A DNA stretch of 64,000 nt. Source: an uncultured Clostridium sp. Lineage in GTDB: Bacteria; Bacillota; Clostridia; Lachnospirales; Lachnospiraceae. The DNA is taken from NCBI GenBank assembly GCA_900539185.1, contig UQBG01000002.1:62001-126000 (forward strand). Direction: 5' to 3'. A model generated the notes under the pieces. It did no database searches. It was not told where the DNA came from and worked only from the letters and a program-made list of their open reading frames with translations. The position numbers and the translations under genes are program-made. Of the stretch, positions 52,447 through 61,044 are shown one piece after another (position 1 is the stretch's first letter; every line of letters begins with the position of its first letter).

Positions 52447-53517
52447 CTATTCAAAGGTTACTCCATTTGGATTTGCTACATCAAAGAATGTGATCCAAGT
52501 CTTGCCGGGATTCATCTGTAGCTGTTCACCGGATGTCTCATAGTAATGAATGGTTCCGTTGGTATACTTCCATGTGATCGGTATATACTGACCGTTCGTT
52601 GCGTAGTATCCGTCACCGGACTCTTCATTTTTTACTTCCATCAGATAGCCATCAACCGAATATGTGGTTGCATACAGAATCAACACATTCTGGAAATGTA
52701 ACTGTTCATTGGTCTGATCATCGATCTGAGCCTCACCATACTGGAATCGATAGTACTGCTTGTCTTCTTCATTATATTCAAACCACGGTTTCCGATTGGC
52801 ACTAAATGCTGTTGTAATCTTCTTTGCTGAACTTCCGTCGGTCAAATCCTGATTCTTAGAACGGAATGAAAACATCGGTTCATAGCTTGATTTATGGTTC
52901 ATATCGAATCCGGCGCTCTCAATCGCCTTATTCAGACCTTCTTCTGAGGTATATGCGTTATGTGGAGCTACCCGGCTGTTATCCCGATATATAAAGTAGT
53001 TTCCCAATGCACCCATACCATCCATATCCGATACATTGCCGGATGCGATCTCCTGATCTGCCAGCGTTGATGTTCCTATATGGCAAAATACTGCATCCAA
53101 CTGTTCTGCATTCCGCACATAGTACTGTCTGGCACTTCTGACCGGTCCGATCTTCTCCAGACCACGATAGTCAGAGAATATAGCTTCCAAACGGGTAATG
53201 CCACCCTCTACGACCATCTCGTAGATCACATCTGCCTGTCCGATTCCGGACTGTGGCATAGCTTCACCGATATTATTGATCATAATCGCAACCGGTCGCT
53301 TGTCATTGATCTCCTGATCCACCCATTCTCCGGTCAGATCACTGAGCACCTTACCTTCTGTATTTACCAGGTCGATATCACCGGCTGTATTCATCGTCTC
53401 TGTCCCGGGCAATACTGTCTCAGACTCACCTTTTGCCCCACAGCCGCTCAGAAGCATTGATGTTCCTATTATGATACTCATGCCTGCTGCTACTGTCTTC
53501 TTTTTCATTCCTTTCAT
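52447..53517 (-). CDS. DUF3048 lipoprotein (YerB-like)
   Basis: A secreted lipoprotein of unknown function. The N-terminus has MKGMKKKTVAAGMS, a hydrophobic core and lipobox LLSGCGAK. The DUF3048 N-terminal domain shows RPVAIMINNIGEAMPQSGI, ADVIYEMVVEGGITRLEAIF and GPVRSARQYYVRNA; the C-terminal domain has ILYATTYSVDGYLMEV and ITWKYTNGTIHYYETSG. At 356 residues it is family length. B. subtilis YerB is the best-known member and is uncharacterised. It is inserted between ybeY and cdd. Confidence 0.9.
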   Translation of the reverse strand: MKGMKKKTVAAGMSIIIGTSMLLSGCGAKGESETVLPGTETMNTAGDIDLVNTEGKVLSDLTGEWVDQEINDKRPVAIMINNIGEAMPQSGIGQADVIYEMVVEGGITRLEAIFSDYRGLEKIGPVRSARQYYVRNAEQLDAVFCHIGTSTLADQEIASGNVSDMDGMGALGNYFIYRDNSRVAPHNAYTSEEGLNKAIESAGFDMNHKSSYEPMFSFRSKNQDLTDGSSAKKITTAFSANRKPWFEYNEEDKQYYRFQYGEAQIDDQTNEQLHFQNVLILYATTYSVDGYLMEVKNEESGDGYYATNGQYIPITWKYTNGTIHYYETSGEQLQMNPGKTWITFFDVANPNGVTFE

Positions 53518-53533
53518 GTTTCTACCTCACTCC

Positions 53534-54034
53534 TTAGTCTCTCGTATATCCCTTCCGTGTCAGAATCTCTTCCTGCTTTGCTTCCATAACCAGTCGTTCC
53601 GCCTCTTCCTCATGGTCATAACCACTCAGATGTAACATACTGTGTGCGATCAAAAATGCCAGTTCCCGCTCCGGACTGTGTCCAAACTCCTGTGCCTGCT
53701 CATATACCTTATCCATAGACACTACGATATCTCCCAGATTCAGTTCTCCGGTGTCACTGTCAAAGTAATCCTCCGGATGCTCCTCCACCAGTTCGAACCC
53801 CTCCGGCTTCCGGAAATCAATCATCGGAAATGATAAAACATCCGTCGGGCGGTCGATATCCCGCTGTTCCTTATTGATCTCCTGAATACCATCATTATCC
53901 GTCAGCAGCACATTCACCTCAACATCGTAGGGACATGCAACATACTCAACTGCCGCTTCCACAATTTCATGAATAATATGCAGATAATCTATGTTGATCT
54001 CACACAGATATTCATTCTCAATATTAACTGTCAT
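53534..54034 (-). CDS. ybeY: Endoribonuclease YbeY
   Basis: YbeY is a metal-dependent RNase needed for 16S 3' end maturation and ribosome quality control. The start chosen (AGGAGG six bases upstream) gives 166 residues. The zinc motif is HSMLHLSGYDHEEEAE (HGxLHLxGYDH type with Ser at the second position), and RPTDVLSFPM is the second signature. It follows phoH after 54 bases, the standard pairing. Confidence 0.95.
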   Translation of the reverse strand: MTVNIENEYLCEINIDYLHIIHEIVEAAVEYVACPYDVEVNVLLTDNDGIQEINKEQRDIDRPTDVLSFPMIDFRKPEGFELVEEHPEDYFDSDTGELNLGDIVVSMDKVYEQAQEFGHSPERELAFLIAHSMLHLSGYDHEEEAERLVMEAKQEEILTRKGYTRD

Positions 54035-54088
54035 AGCTCCTCCTAACGCAACATCTTGTACTTTTTTTATTATAAACAACAAAATATA

Positions 54089-55087
54089 TTATGACAACCC
54101 TTTTTCACGTGACTTTTCTCTCCGTCTGCGTCCGGCTTCCTCATAAGAATCATAGGCACTTACTATCTTCTGTACCAGCGGATGACGCACGACATCCTGA
54201 CTGGTCAGACGGCACACACCGATCTCATTGATCTTAGATAATACCTTCAACGCCTCATCCAGACCGGACTTCGCATTTGGAGCCAGATCCTTCTGTGACA
54301 AGTCACCGGTAATGATTGCCTTTGAGCCAAAGCCGATTCGGGTTAAGAACATCTTCATCTGTGCCGGAGTCGTATTCTGTGCTTCATCCAGGATAATGTA
54401 GGAATTATCCAATGTCCGTCCCCGCATATATGCCAGAGGTGCCACCTCAATCAGCCCTTTTTCCATATTTTTTAAAAACGTCTCCGCACCCATAATCTCA
54501 TAAAGTGCATCATACAGTGGCCGCAGATACGGATCCACCTTGCTCTGCAGGTCTCCCGGCAGGAATCCCAGTTTCTCTCCTGCTTCGATCGCCGGCCGGG
54601 TTAAAATGATCCGGTTAACCTCATTATTCTTAAACGCTGTGATCGCCATAGCCATTGCCAGATAAGTTTTACCGGTACCGGCCGGTCCCACTCCGAATAC
54701 GATCATCTTATCCTGAATCAACTGCAGATACTGCTTCTGACCGATTGTTTTCGCCTTTACCGGTTTTCCGCTCACCGTGTGGCAGATCACATCCTGCTCC
54801 ACCTCTGACATCTGCTGTACCTGACCGGTAAATGCTAACGACAGTGCATAGTCTACATTCTGTTCGGTAATCGTATTTCCACGCTGTGACAAAGCAATCA
54901 GCTCCTCCAGAATCTCCTTTGTTTTCGTTACCTGTTCCTCCGAGCCTATAATCTTTAAACGGTCATCCCGCATAATCATAGTAACCGACAGAGTTCTTTC
55001 TATCTTCTTAATATACTTATCAAACTGTCCAAACACATTCTGCGTATGCTCTGCGGGTATATTCAGACTGATTTCTACTGTATTCAT
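54089..55087 (-). CDS. phoH: PhoH-family ATPase
   Basis: A cytoplasmic P-loop ATPase, predicted RNA helicase, that accompanies YbeY in most bacteria. The 332-residue protein has an N-terminal region of about 100 residues with a KH-like character, then FGVGPAGTGKTYLAMAMA (Walker A), RPAIEAGEKLGFLPGDLQ, YIILDEAQNTTPAQMKMF (Walker B) and TGDLSQKDL. The ATG overlaps the yqfD stop (ATGA) and has GGAGG upstream. The basic C-terminus is RRRREKSREKG. Confidence 0.94.
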   Translation of the reverse strand: MNTVEISLNIPAEHTQNVFGQFDKYIKKIERTLSVTMIMRDDRLKIIGSEEQVTKTKEILEELIALSQRGNTITEQNVDYALSLAFTGQVQQMSEVEQDVICHTVSGKPVKAKTIGQKQYLQLIQDKMIVFGVGPAGTGKTYLAMAMAITAFKNNEVNRIILTRPAIEAGEKLGFLPGDLQSKVDPYLRPLYDALYEIMGAETFLKNMEKGLIEVAPLAYMRGRTLDNSYIILDEAQNTTPAQMKMFLTRIGFGSKAIITGDLSQKDLAPNAKSGLDEALKVLSKINEIGVCRLTSQDVVRHPLVQKIVSAYDSYEEAGRRRREKSREKGLS

Positions 55088-56292
55088 TCCCTTTCCTCCG
55101 GTATATTTAGGCATCTTCCATATCCGATTCGTTCCCAGACTACGATCATTCCCTTGGATTGGCAGACACCGTCCTTTATCTCTATTGTAACATTATTTTC
55201 CATGATTTCTACCTCTTTTTCAGATAAATTCTGAATGTACCGGTTCAGTCGCTCCTCCGCCCGCTGTCTGGCTTCCTCTTCTGTATAGGTCATAAGAACA
55301 GGCTGATACTCCCGCCTTTGTACCACCGTTATTCCGATTGGCAGTATATAGGTATGCCCCAGTCTCAATTGTCGTGTTTCCTGTACCACATCATAATTGC
55401 CATAGTCCTTCCATGGCAGATGAAGCTCCTGTCTCCAGCCCATGACTTCAACAATTATGGAGGCCTGCTTTCTGCCGGTATATTCCTTTTCATAGTACTG
55501 CATTTCAAATGAATCCTCATAGGAATATCCGGTTTCTGCAATCACATCTCCATCTGCAGCCACATAATCGGTTTCCAGAACTTCATCAAAGTCATCATAG
55601 ATATGAATCACTCCGGAGATCAAAACTTCGCCATCGGATATCGTCTGCCCGATGCGTGCAACCGGCGTTCCGTTCCGGGTGATCATTTCCACAATCACCC
55701 CATCCTTTGCTGCCACGATATCCTGTGGCGGTGTCTCTTCATCGACCGGTTCGGTTCCCTCCAGTGTTTCCTTGATGTCTACATTCAGTTGTGTACCGAC
55801 GATTTCGCAGCTCACCCAGGACAATTCCGGGAAGTCCTGTCTCAACTGCTCCTCTAACCATTTGCAGTCGATCTGCGACTTTCTTTGTCCCAGCCTGACA
55901 TATGCCTCTTCGATCCGGTTCACGATCTGTTCATCCGTATAGTAATAGGTCCCCTCTACATTAATGTCCCATATATATAAGGAGCCTAGATAAACCAGTC
56001 CACCCGCCAGCAGGATCCCCAGAGCAAACAGCTTCCGCTTTCGATATCGGAACAGCCAGTATGGCAGACCGTACCGTTCCCGGAATGAAAGCTTTGAACC
56101 GGTCTTTTTCCGAATTTCATCCAGTTCCCGGATATATGGCTTCGCGATCATAAACTGATACCCTTTTTCAACAGGTTCCATATCCCAGATCGGGATTTCC
56201 CGATGATGAAGCAATGACAAAAATCGTTCCGGCTGATTTCCGTATACATACACCTGTACATAACCGGTCAGCCACGTTCTTACCTTTCCCAT
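55084..56292 (-). CDS. yqfD: Sporulation protein YqfD
   Basis: YqfD is a SigE-regulated membrane protein of spore-formers; with YqfC it appears to affect spore formation, mechanism unknown. The 402-residue product has a cytoplasmic N-terminal domain (1-90, GYVQVYVYGNQPERFLSLL), one transmembrane helix (LFALGILLAGGLVYLGSLYIW), and a large extracytoplasmic part with DAQ/FtsQ-like strands (LSWVSCEIVGTQLNVDIKE). AGGTGAC precedes the ATG. It is between yqfC and phoH, the conserved order. Confidence 0.93.
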   Translation of the reverse strand: MGKVRTWLTGYVQVYVYGNQPERFLSLLHHREIPIWDMEPVEKGYQFMIAKPYIRELDEIRKKTGSKLSFRERYGLPYWLFRYRKRKLFALGILLAGGLVYLGSLYIWDINVEGTYYYTDEQIVNRIEEAYVRLGQRKSQIDCKWLEEQLRQDFPELSWVSCEIVGTQLNVDIKETLEGTEPVDEETPPQDIVAAKDGVIVEMITRNGTPVARIGQTISDGEVLISGVIHIYDDFDEVLETDYVAADGDVIAETGYSYEDSFEMQYYEKEYTGRKQASIIVEVMGWRQELHLPWKDYGNYDVVQETRQLRLGHTYILPIGITVVQRREYQPVLMTYTEEEARQRAEERLNRYIQNLSEKEVEIMENNVTIEIKDGVCQSKGMIVVWERIGYGRCLNIPEERE

Positions 56293-56299
56293 ATGTCAC

Positions 56300-56530
56300 C
56301 TACACAAACTCTATTTTTGATACGACTCCCGTGATCTTCATGTCCTCCGATCCATAGTAGTCAATCCGCATATGTTCTCCATAAATATGTACCTCTGCAT
56401 GCCGGCCGATCACCCGGATATTCTGATCCGTGTATTCGGTCAGCGTCCGGTAATTTTCCAGCCATAGTTCTTCTCTCCCCTGCGTTCGAAGAATGATCGC
56501 TCCGTCCGTCACATCATTCGGCATCTGCAT
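56300..56530 (-). CDS. yqfC: YabP/YqfC-family sporulation protein
   Basis: YqfC is a short sporulation protein of the YabP/YqfC family. The start used (76 residues, MQMPNDVTDGAIILR) has GGGAGA upstream. A longer frame would begin inside the terminator hairpin and is unlikely. The core ENYRTLTEYTDQNIRVIG then VHIYGEHMRIDYYGSEDM matches the family. It directly precedes yqfD, and its Shine-Dalgarno sequence begins three bases after the terminator of the upstream gene. Confidence 0.9.
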   Translation of the reverse strand: MQMPNDVTDGAIILRTQGREELWLENYRTLTEYTDQNIRVIGRHAEVHIYGEHMRIDYYGSEDMKITGVVSKIEFV

Positions 56531-56543
56531 AGCATTCTCCCAT

Positions 56544-56587
56544 AAAAAAACTCTCTGACATCTTTTTATAGTATATGTCAGAGAGTT
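56544..56587 (-). terminator. Terminator after the DAK gene, touching yqfC
   Basis: On the minus strand AACTCTCTGACAT and ATGTCAGAGAGTT form a 13-bp perfect stem with a 13-base loop followed by seven T. It ends about 13 bases before the yqfC ATG. Confidence 0.9.
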
Positions 56588-56615
56588 CATTCCATTCCAA
56601 ATTATTCGATTATAC

Positions 56616-58292
56616 TTACTCGACTGAAATCACATAGTAGTAGATCGGCTGTCCGCCATAATGCAGTTCAACATCACAGTTCTTATACTTCTTCTCTAAG
56701 GCATCCAGCAATGCATTTGCATCGTCCTCCTGTACCTCATCTCCATAGTAAAGACAGATCAGTTCAGTATCCTCATCTACCAGATGATCAATCAGTTCCA
56801 TCGTTGTCTGATGAACATCCTGACTCAGTGCCTGGATTCCATCATCTCCGATCCCCATGATATCTCCCATCTTGATCACCTTGCCATCAATACTGGTATC
56901 CCGAACCGCATACGTAACCTGCCCGGTCTTCACATAGCTCATAGCCTCTGTCATACCGGCTGTATTGTCTTCAACGGTCTGTGACGGATCAAATGCAATG
57001 ATTGCAGAGATGCCCTGCGGCACCGTCTTCGACGGAATCACGATAATCTTCTTCTCCTCTACCAGACTCTGTGCCTGCTGTGCAGCCAGAATGATATTCT
57101 TATTATTCGGCAAAATGAAGATCGTCTTGGCATTTACCTGTTCAATGGCATTCAGCATATCCTCTGTACTCGGATTCATTGTCTGGCCACCCTCGATCAG
57201 ATAATCAACTCCCAAGCCCTGGAAGATTTCATTGATTCCCTCTCCGATCGTAACTGAAATAAAGCCATAGTCCTTCTCCGGTTCCTGCTTCTTTTCCTCT
57301 TTTTTCTGCTGTTCCTGCTCTTTCTTCTTAGCAGCCGCCTTTGCCAGCTTCTCCTGATGCTCTTCCCGCATATTATCTATCTTCATACGAGTTAAAGAAC
57401 CATAGGTCAGACCCTTTTCAAATGCCAGACCCGGATGATTGGTATGCACATGGACCTTAATCAGTTCATCATCCGATACAACAACTAACGAATCACCGAT
57501 GGAACTTAAATATTCCTTGAACTCTGCCTCCAACTCATCATTATATTCCTTTTCCAACATGACGATAAACTCGGTGCAATATCCGAAGGTAATCTCCGCA
57601 TTCGGATCATCCTCTACCGTAAACTCAAACTTATCCTCTGTCTTTTCCGGTGCAATCTGTACGATCTCAACCTCTTTTCCGATCAGAGACTGATATGCGC
57701 CCTGCACAACCTCCATCAGACCCTGTCCGCCGGAATCCACAACACCTGCTTCCTTCAGTACCGGCAACAGTTCCGGTGTATAAGCCAGCACTTCATTGCC
57801 ATAATCAATTACGATCCTGCCGAATTCTTCGATATCCTTCACCTTTCGATGAATCTCTCTGGCCTTCTCTGCCATACCGCTTGCAACAGTCAGTATCGTA
57901 CCTTCCTTCGGCTTCATAACTGCCTTATATGCCGTTGCTACGGCCTGTTCAAAGCATGCTGCCAGATCATCCGTTGTCAGTTCCTCTTTATTCGCGATCT
58001 CTCTGCAAAAGCCACGGAATAACTGCGACAGGATAACTCCTGAGTTTCCTCTGGCTCCTCGCAGGGACCCGCTGGAAATTGCTTTTGACAGTGTTGCCAT
58101 CGTTGGCTGTTCCAGTGCTGCCACCTCTTTGGCTGCGGACATAATCGTTAATGTCATGTTCGTTCCCGTATCACCATCCGGAACCGGGAAGACATTCAAC
58201 TGATTGATATATTCCTTCTTACTCTCAATACGGTTTGCTCCAGCTAAAAACGCCTTCTGAAGCATATTCGCATTTATCTTCATAATAGCCAC
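56616..58292 (-). CDS. DAK2/DegV-partner kinase, FakA-like (YloV)
   Basis: FakA-type proteins phosphorylate fatty acids presented by a FakB (DegV) protein. The 558-residue product has the DhaL/Dak2 ATP domain first (about 1-200) with NVFPVPDGDTGTNMTLT, SLRGARGNSGVILSQ and GVVDSGGQGLMEVVQ, a middle domain, a Lys/Glu/Gln-rich linker (about 310-340) and a C-terminal domain with ILPNNKNIILAAQQA. The GTG start is supported by AAGGAGG at nine bases; ATG four codons later is an alternative. It follows the Asp23 gene, as YloU-YloV in Bacillus. No fakB is visible nearby. Confidence 0.9.
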   Translation of the reverse strand: MAIMKINANMLQKAFLAGANRIESKKEYINQLNVFPVPDGDTGTNMTLTIMSAAKEVAALEQPTMATLSKAISSGSLRGARGNSGVILSQLFRGFCREIANKEELTTDDLAACFEQAVATAYKAVMKPKEGTILTVASGMAEKAREIHRKVKDIEEFGRIVIDYGNEVLAYTPELLPVLKEAGVVDSGGQGLMEVVQGAYQSLIGKEVEIVQIAPEKTEDKFEFTVEDDPNAEITFGYCTEFIVMLEKEYNDELEAEFKEYLSSIGDSLVVVSDDELIKVHVHTNHPGLAFEKGLTYGSLTRMKIDNMREEHQEKLAKAAAKKKEQEQQKKEEKKQEPEKDYGFISVTIGEGINEIFQGLGVDYLIEGGQTMNPSTEDMLNAIEQVNAKTIFILPNNKNIILAAQQAQSLVEEKKIIVIPSKTVPQGISAIIAFDPSQTVEDNTAGMTEAMSYVKTGQVTYAVRDTSIDGKVIKMGDIMGIGDDGIQALSQDVHQTTMELIDHLVDEDTELICLYYGDEVQEDDANALLDALEKKYKNCDVELHYGGQPIYYYVISVE

Positions 58293-58314
58293 TGTTTAAA
58301 TCCTCCTTAACTGA

Positions 58315-58671
58315 TTAGTCCAACACCCGAACACCTTCAACAAAGATGTTGATATGCTCTACAGGGATACCGGTGAACTCTTCAATCTTATATCTTACGG
58401 TACTCATCAAATTATCAGCCACAACGGAAATGCTGACACCATATGCTACGATTATATGAAAATCAATCGAGATCCGATTGGACTCAATGGTAACATTCAC
58501 ACCCTTGCTGACACTGTCGCCCCTGAGCAGCTTTACTAAACCGTCTTTCATACTAACTGTAGCCATACCCACGATGCCAAAGCACTCGACTGCCGTAAGG
58601 CCGGCATACTGAGCAATTACTTCATTATCAATTAAGATATCACCATTTTCTGTACTCATTCGTCCTTTCAT
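58315..58671 (-). CDS. Asp23/Gls24 family protein (YloU)
   Basis: A small cytoplasmic protein of the Asp23/DUF322 family, linked in Firmicutes to envelope stress. The 118-residue product has NEVIAQYAGLTAVECFGIVG, DFHIIVAYGVSISVVADN and EEFTGIPVEHINIFVEGVR. ATGGAGG precedes the ATG. It heads the yloU-yloV pair and is divergent from rpmB, which is the conserved Firmicute arrangement. Confidence 0.93.
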   Translation of the reverse strand: MKGRMSTENGDILIDNEVIAQYAGLTAVECFGIVGMATVSMKDGLVKLLRGDSVSKGVNVTIESNRISIDFHIIVAYGVSISVVADNLMSTVRYKIEEFTGIPVEHINIFVEGVRVLD

Positions 58672-58770
58672 ACGATAACCTCCATTCTGTTCTAACTATC
58701 ATTTTACACATATAAGGACATTATAACCGTTTTTTTCAAAAAAAGAAATAGAATTTTTCTATATTTTCAC

Positions 58771-58799
58771 TTGCATTTCCAGAAAGTATCTGTTAAAAT
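58771..58799 (+). promoter_or_regulatory. Promoter of rpmB
   Basis: TTGCAT and TAAAAT are separated by 17 bases, about 50 bases before the rpmB ATG. Confidence 0.7.
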
Positions 58800-58849
58800 T
58801 GACACGTTGTGAGTTTACGTTATATAAAAATACGAGGAGGTGCTGTATC

Positions 58850-59035
58850 ATGGCAAAGTGTGCAATTTGTGATAAAGGTGCTCATTTCGGAATCAAGGTG
58901 AGCCATTCTCATAGACGTTCCAACAGAATGTGGAAATCAAATGTTAAGTCTGTTAAAGTGCTGGTGAATGGTGCTCCTAAGAAAATGTACGTATGTACTT
59001 CTTGTTTGAAATCCGGATTAGTAGAGCGTGCATAA
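58850..59035 (+). CDS. rpmB: 50S ribosomal protein L28
   Basis: L28 is a small basic large-subunit protein. The 61-residue product MAKCAICDKGAHFGIKVSHS keeps a Cys-x-x-Cys pair at the start and a second pair in YVCTSCLKSG, the zinc-binding form. GAGGAGGTG precedes the ATG. It stands alone on the plus strand between a promoter and a terminator, divergent from the Asp23 gene. Confidence 0.97.
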   Translation: MAKCAICDKGAHFGIKVSHSHRRSNRMWKSNVKSVKVLVNGAPKKMYVCTSCLKSGLVERA

Positions 59036-59036
59036 G

Positions 59037-59074
59037 AAAAAGCGGTATGATCGAATGATCGTACCGCTTTTTTC
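59037..59074 (+). terminator. Bidirectional terminator after rpmB
   Basis: AGCGGTATGATC and GATCGTACCGCT pair around GAAT and are followed by TTTTTTCTTG. The reverse strand also has an A/T-rich exit (TTTTTC), so it can end the small convergent membrane gene as well. Confidence 0.92.
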
Positions 59075-59090
59075 TTGTTTTTTTGTCTCT

Positions 59091-59225
59091 TTACTTGCAG
59101 AACAGGCAATATGCCAACAGCAAACTGATCGTTATACATAAAAATGTCCAAAAGCCCTCTGTGAAGCAGTTGATAATCATCCCGACTGCAACAAAAAAGA
59201 GAGCAAACCCACACAACCGCTTCAT
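59091..59225 (-). CDS. Small two-helix membrane protein, 44 residues
   Basis: A short ORF that size-based calling misses. On the minus strand an ATG with GAGGGTGA seven bases upstream encodes MKRLCGFALFFVAVGMI, a linker NCFTEGFW, then TFLCITISLLLAYCLFCK and a TAA stop. The pattern (basic start, hydrophobic helix, short loop, second helix, Cys-Lys end) resembles small conserved proteins annotated as hypothetical in many Clostridia. It lies between gerW and the rpmB terminator. Function unknown; ribosome binding site and composition support it. Confidence 0.68.
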   Translation of the reverse strand: MKRLCGFALFFVAVGMIINCFTEGFWTFLCITISLLLAYCLFCK

Positions 59226-59291
59226 GTGTATTCACCCTCTCTCCTATCCTATATCCTATTATATGCCGGATAATCAAATCGTTGACAAAAT

Positions 59292-59711
59292 TTAATCTTC
59301 TAATGCTTCCTGGTCTTCTGCCTCTAACTGATTGGCTTCCGCTTCCTCTGCATCCTTCTTTGCCTTATAGTCCTTTGCATACTCAGACACCTTATCCACC
59401 AGTTCCGGAACCATATCCAGAATCTTCGTAATACTATCCTGATTCTTAATATTTACCAGCTTAGTATGTCCATCCTGAATAACCAGAACCGCACTTGGTG
59501 ACATCTTACCACCCAGTCCACCGGCACCGCTATTCTTAGCATTGTTATCTGAAAATGCACCGGCTGCTACACCAAATGCTACATCTACCAGTGGCAGAAT
59601 GATTGTATCGCCGATCTGTGTCGGTTCACCAACTACTGTCTTCGTTGTCAAAAAAGAATCCATCCCGTTAAACAACGTACTTACGGTTGTGTTAAAATCA
59701 TTATTTGCCAT
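59292..59711 (-). CDS. gerW: GerW (YtfJ) sporulation/germination protein
   Basis: GerW is a spore protein required in Bacillus for normal germination. The 139-residue product matches throughout: NTTVSTLFNGMDSFLTTKTVVGEP, ILPLVDVAFGVAAGAF and a Gly-rich stretch GAGGLGGKMSPSAVLVIQDG. The C-terminus is acidic (Glu/Ala). AGGAGG precedes the ATG. It overlaps the DUF2953 gene by 11 bases, as the ytfI-ytfJ pair does in other spore-formers. Confidence 0.94.
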   Translation of the reverse strand: MANNDFNTTVSTLFNGMDSFLTTKTVVGEPTQIGDTIILPLVDVAFGVAAGAFSDNNAKNSGAGGLGGKMSPSAVLVIQDGHTKLVNIKNQDSITKILDMVPELVDKVSEYAKDYKAKKDAEEAEANQLEAEDQEALED

Positions 59712-60672
59712 TCTTTATTCCTCCTACTATATTCCTTACTTTTTGAATTCTTCCCAATAAATTGCGGTTCAGCACTATCTGAATTCCCAGAAGCATGAAA
59801 AATCCAATCTGGATCCTTCCTCTTGCATAGAACTCACCTTCTAAAATCTTCTGTTCAAAATCCGGTGCTATCACCAGCCGATCCCTGTAAACCGGGAATA
59901 ACATCGCCACAGCTCCCAGAACCTTTCCGGTCTCTGCCGGATCTTCCATTCCAAAATGTACGACTCCATGAAGCTTCCGTGGACGTACATGCCGCCAGCT
60001 CTTCAAGAAATACTTCTTGCAATCCCGGAGTGCTTTTTGGGTTTCTTCTTCCCCCAGAAACTGTCTGACCTCTGCATATTTTTCAAGAATGTCATCCCTC
60101 TTTTTTATCAGCTTGTTTATATTTTCCGTTATATTTGCCAAAAAGTCAAGTATTCTTGATAGTATCTCCGAAATTTTGTAATGAATACGCATCGGTATCG
60201 TAGTTATCCACTCGACTGCCTGTCGTACCTTATCATCAATCTTCTGCAGCAGGCTCTGTCTCTGCGCCGGTGTCTGTGTTTCCTTCATATAGTCATTGAA
60301 ATCATCCTCTACCAGCTTCACCGGTACGAACATGGCTTCCCGATCTTCCGCCGCCGTATCCGTCTCTTCCTCTGACTCATCATCCGGTCCTTTATGATAG
60401 TGCTTATCGGTCTCATCATTGGTTGATATGGTAAAGCCAAATGATTTCAGATAATACAAGAATTTACTATTTCCATACACACCCTTAAAGTCCAGAACAA
60501 AGCACAGCCATCGGACGCGTCCGACTGCCTTCGGATCCCCATAGTACTCCCCTTCCAAAGAGTAGCAAAACGGGGCTGTCAGTGCAAGAATGACTAACAG
60601 TAGTACCAGACCCAGTAAAATCAACAGTGTGATGCCCAGTACCTTCAATATAATTAATAATACATGTACCAA
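59701..60672 (-). CDS. DUF2953 membrane protein (YtfI-like)
   Basis: A spore-former protein of unknown biochemical role, paired with gerW. The 323-residue product has one N-terminal transmembrane helix (LLIILKVLGITLLILLGLVLLL), a middle acidic and helical region (KIDDKVRQAVEWITT, then a likely coiled coil), and a conserved C-terminal part (WRHVRPRKLHGVVHFGMEDP). The start codon is TTG with AGGAGG at seven bases. Its end overlaps gerW. Confidence 0.88.
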   Translation of the reverse strand: MVHVLLIILKVLGITLLILLGLVLLLVILALTAPFCYSLEGEYYGDPKAVGRVRWLCFVLDFKGVYGNSKFLYYLKSFGFTISTNDETDKHYHKGPDDESEEETDTAAEDREAMFVPVKLVEDDFNDYMKETQTPAQRQSLLQKIDDKVRQAVEWITTIPMRIHYKISEILSRILDFLANITENINKLIKKRDDILEKYAEVRQFLGEEETQKALRDCKKYFLKSWRHVRPRKLHGVVHFGMEDPAETGKVLGAVAMLFPVYRDRLVIAPDFEQKILEGEFYARGRIQIGFFMLLGIQIVLNRNLLGRIQKVRNIVGGIKNGK

Positions 60673-60686
60673 GCCATCACCTCCTG

Positions 60687-61010
60687 TTACCTGCCTTCCA
60701 GACCCAGATACCGTTCAACATCGAATGTTCCGGTATTTTGGTACACCTCGTCCACGATCATCCGCACGAGTTCCTCTGCATTCTGCATCGTATCCGTAAG
60801 TCCGATCACTATGATCGGATGCTCCAGTCTTGCATACTGTGGCTGAAGCAGTTCTTCATACGTATATATTTCCAATACTCCATCCCGAAATGCCGGCAGG
60901 GTAATACAATACAACCCGGAAAGACTCTTCCCACGCTTCATCTTACGCATCGTGGGGATCACCTTTTGATCCGGTATTCCTCGAATATACATGCGACTAT
61001 ATAGCTTCAT
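60687..61010 (-). CDS. Conserved protein of unknown function
   Basis: I do not recognise a family. The 107-residue protein MKLYSRMYIRGIPDQKV is basic at the start, with no signal or transmembrane helix. It contains SLSGLYCITLPAFRDGVLEIYTYEELLQP and PIIVIGLTDTMQNAEELV. CAGGAG lies five bases from the ATG chosen. It is 14 bases upstream of the DUF2953 gene and 34 after another unknown gene, so it is in the gerW gene string. Confidence 0.75.
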   Translation of the reverse strand: MKLYSRMYIRGIPDQKVIPTMRKMKRGKSLSGLYCITLPAFRDGVLEIYTYEELLQPQYARLEHPIIVIGLTDTMQNAEELVRMIVDEVYQNTGTFDVERYLGLEGR

Positions 61011-61044
61011 GAACACTCCTGTCTTATACTGAACGTTCTTTTGG

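Noticed and set aside
58715..58730. Promoter for the Asp23 gene (TATAAT on the minus strand)
   Set aside because: No acceptable -35 lies at 16-18 bases; left unassigned.
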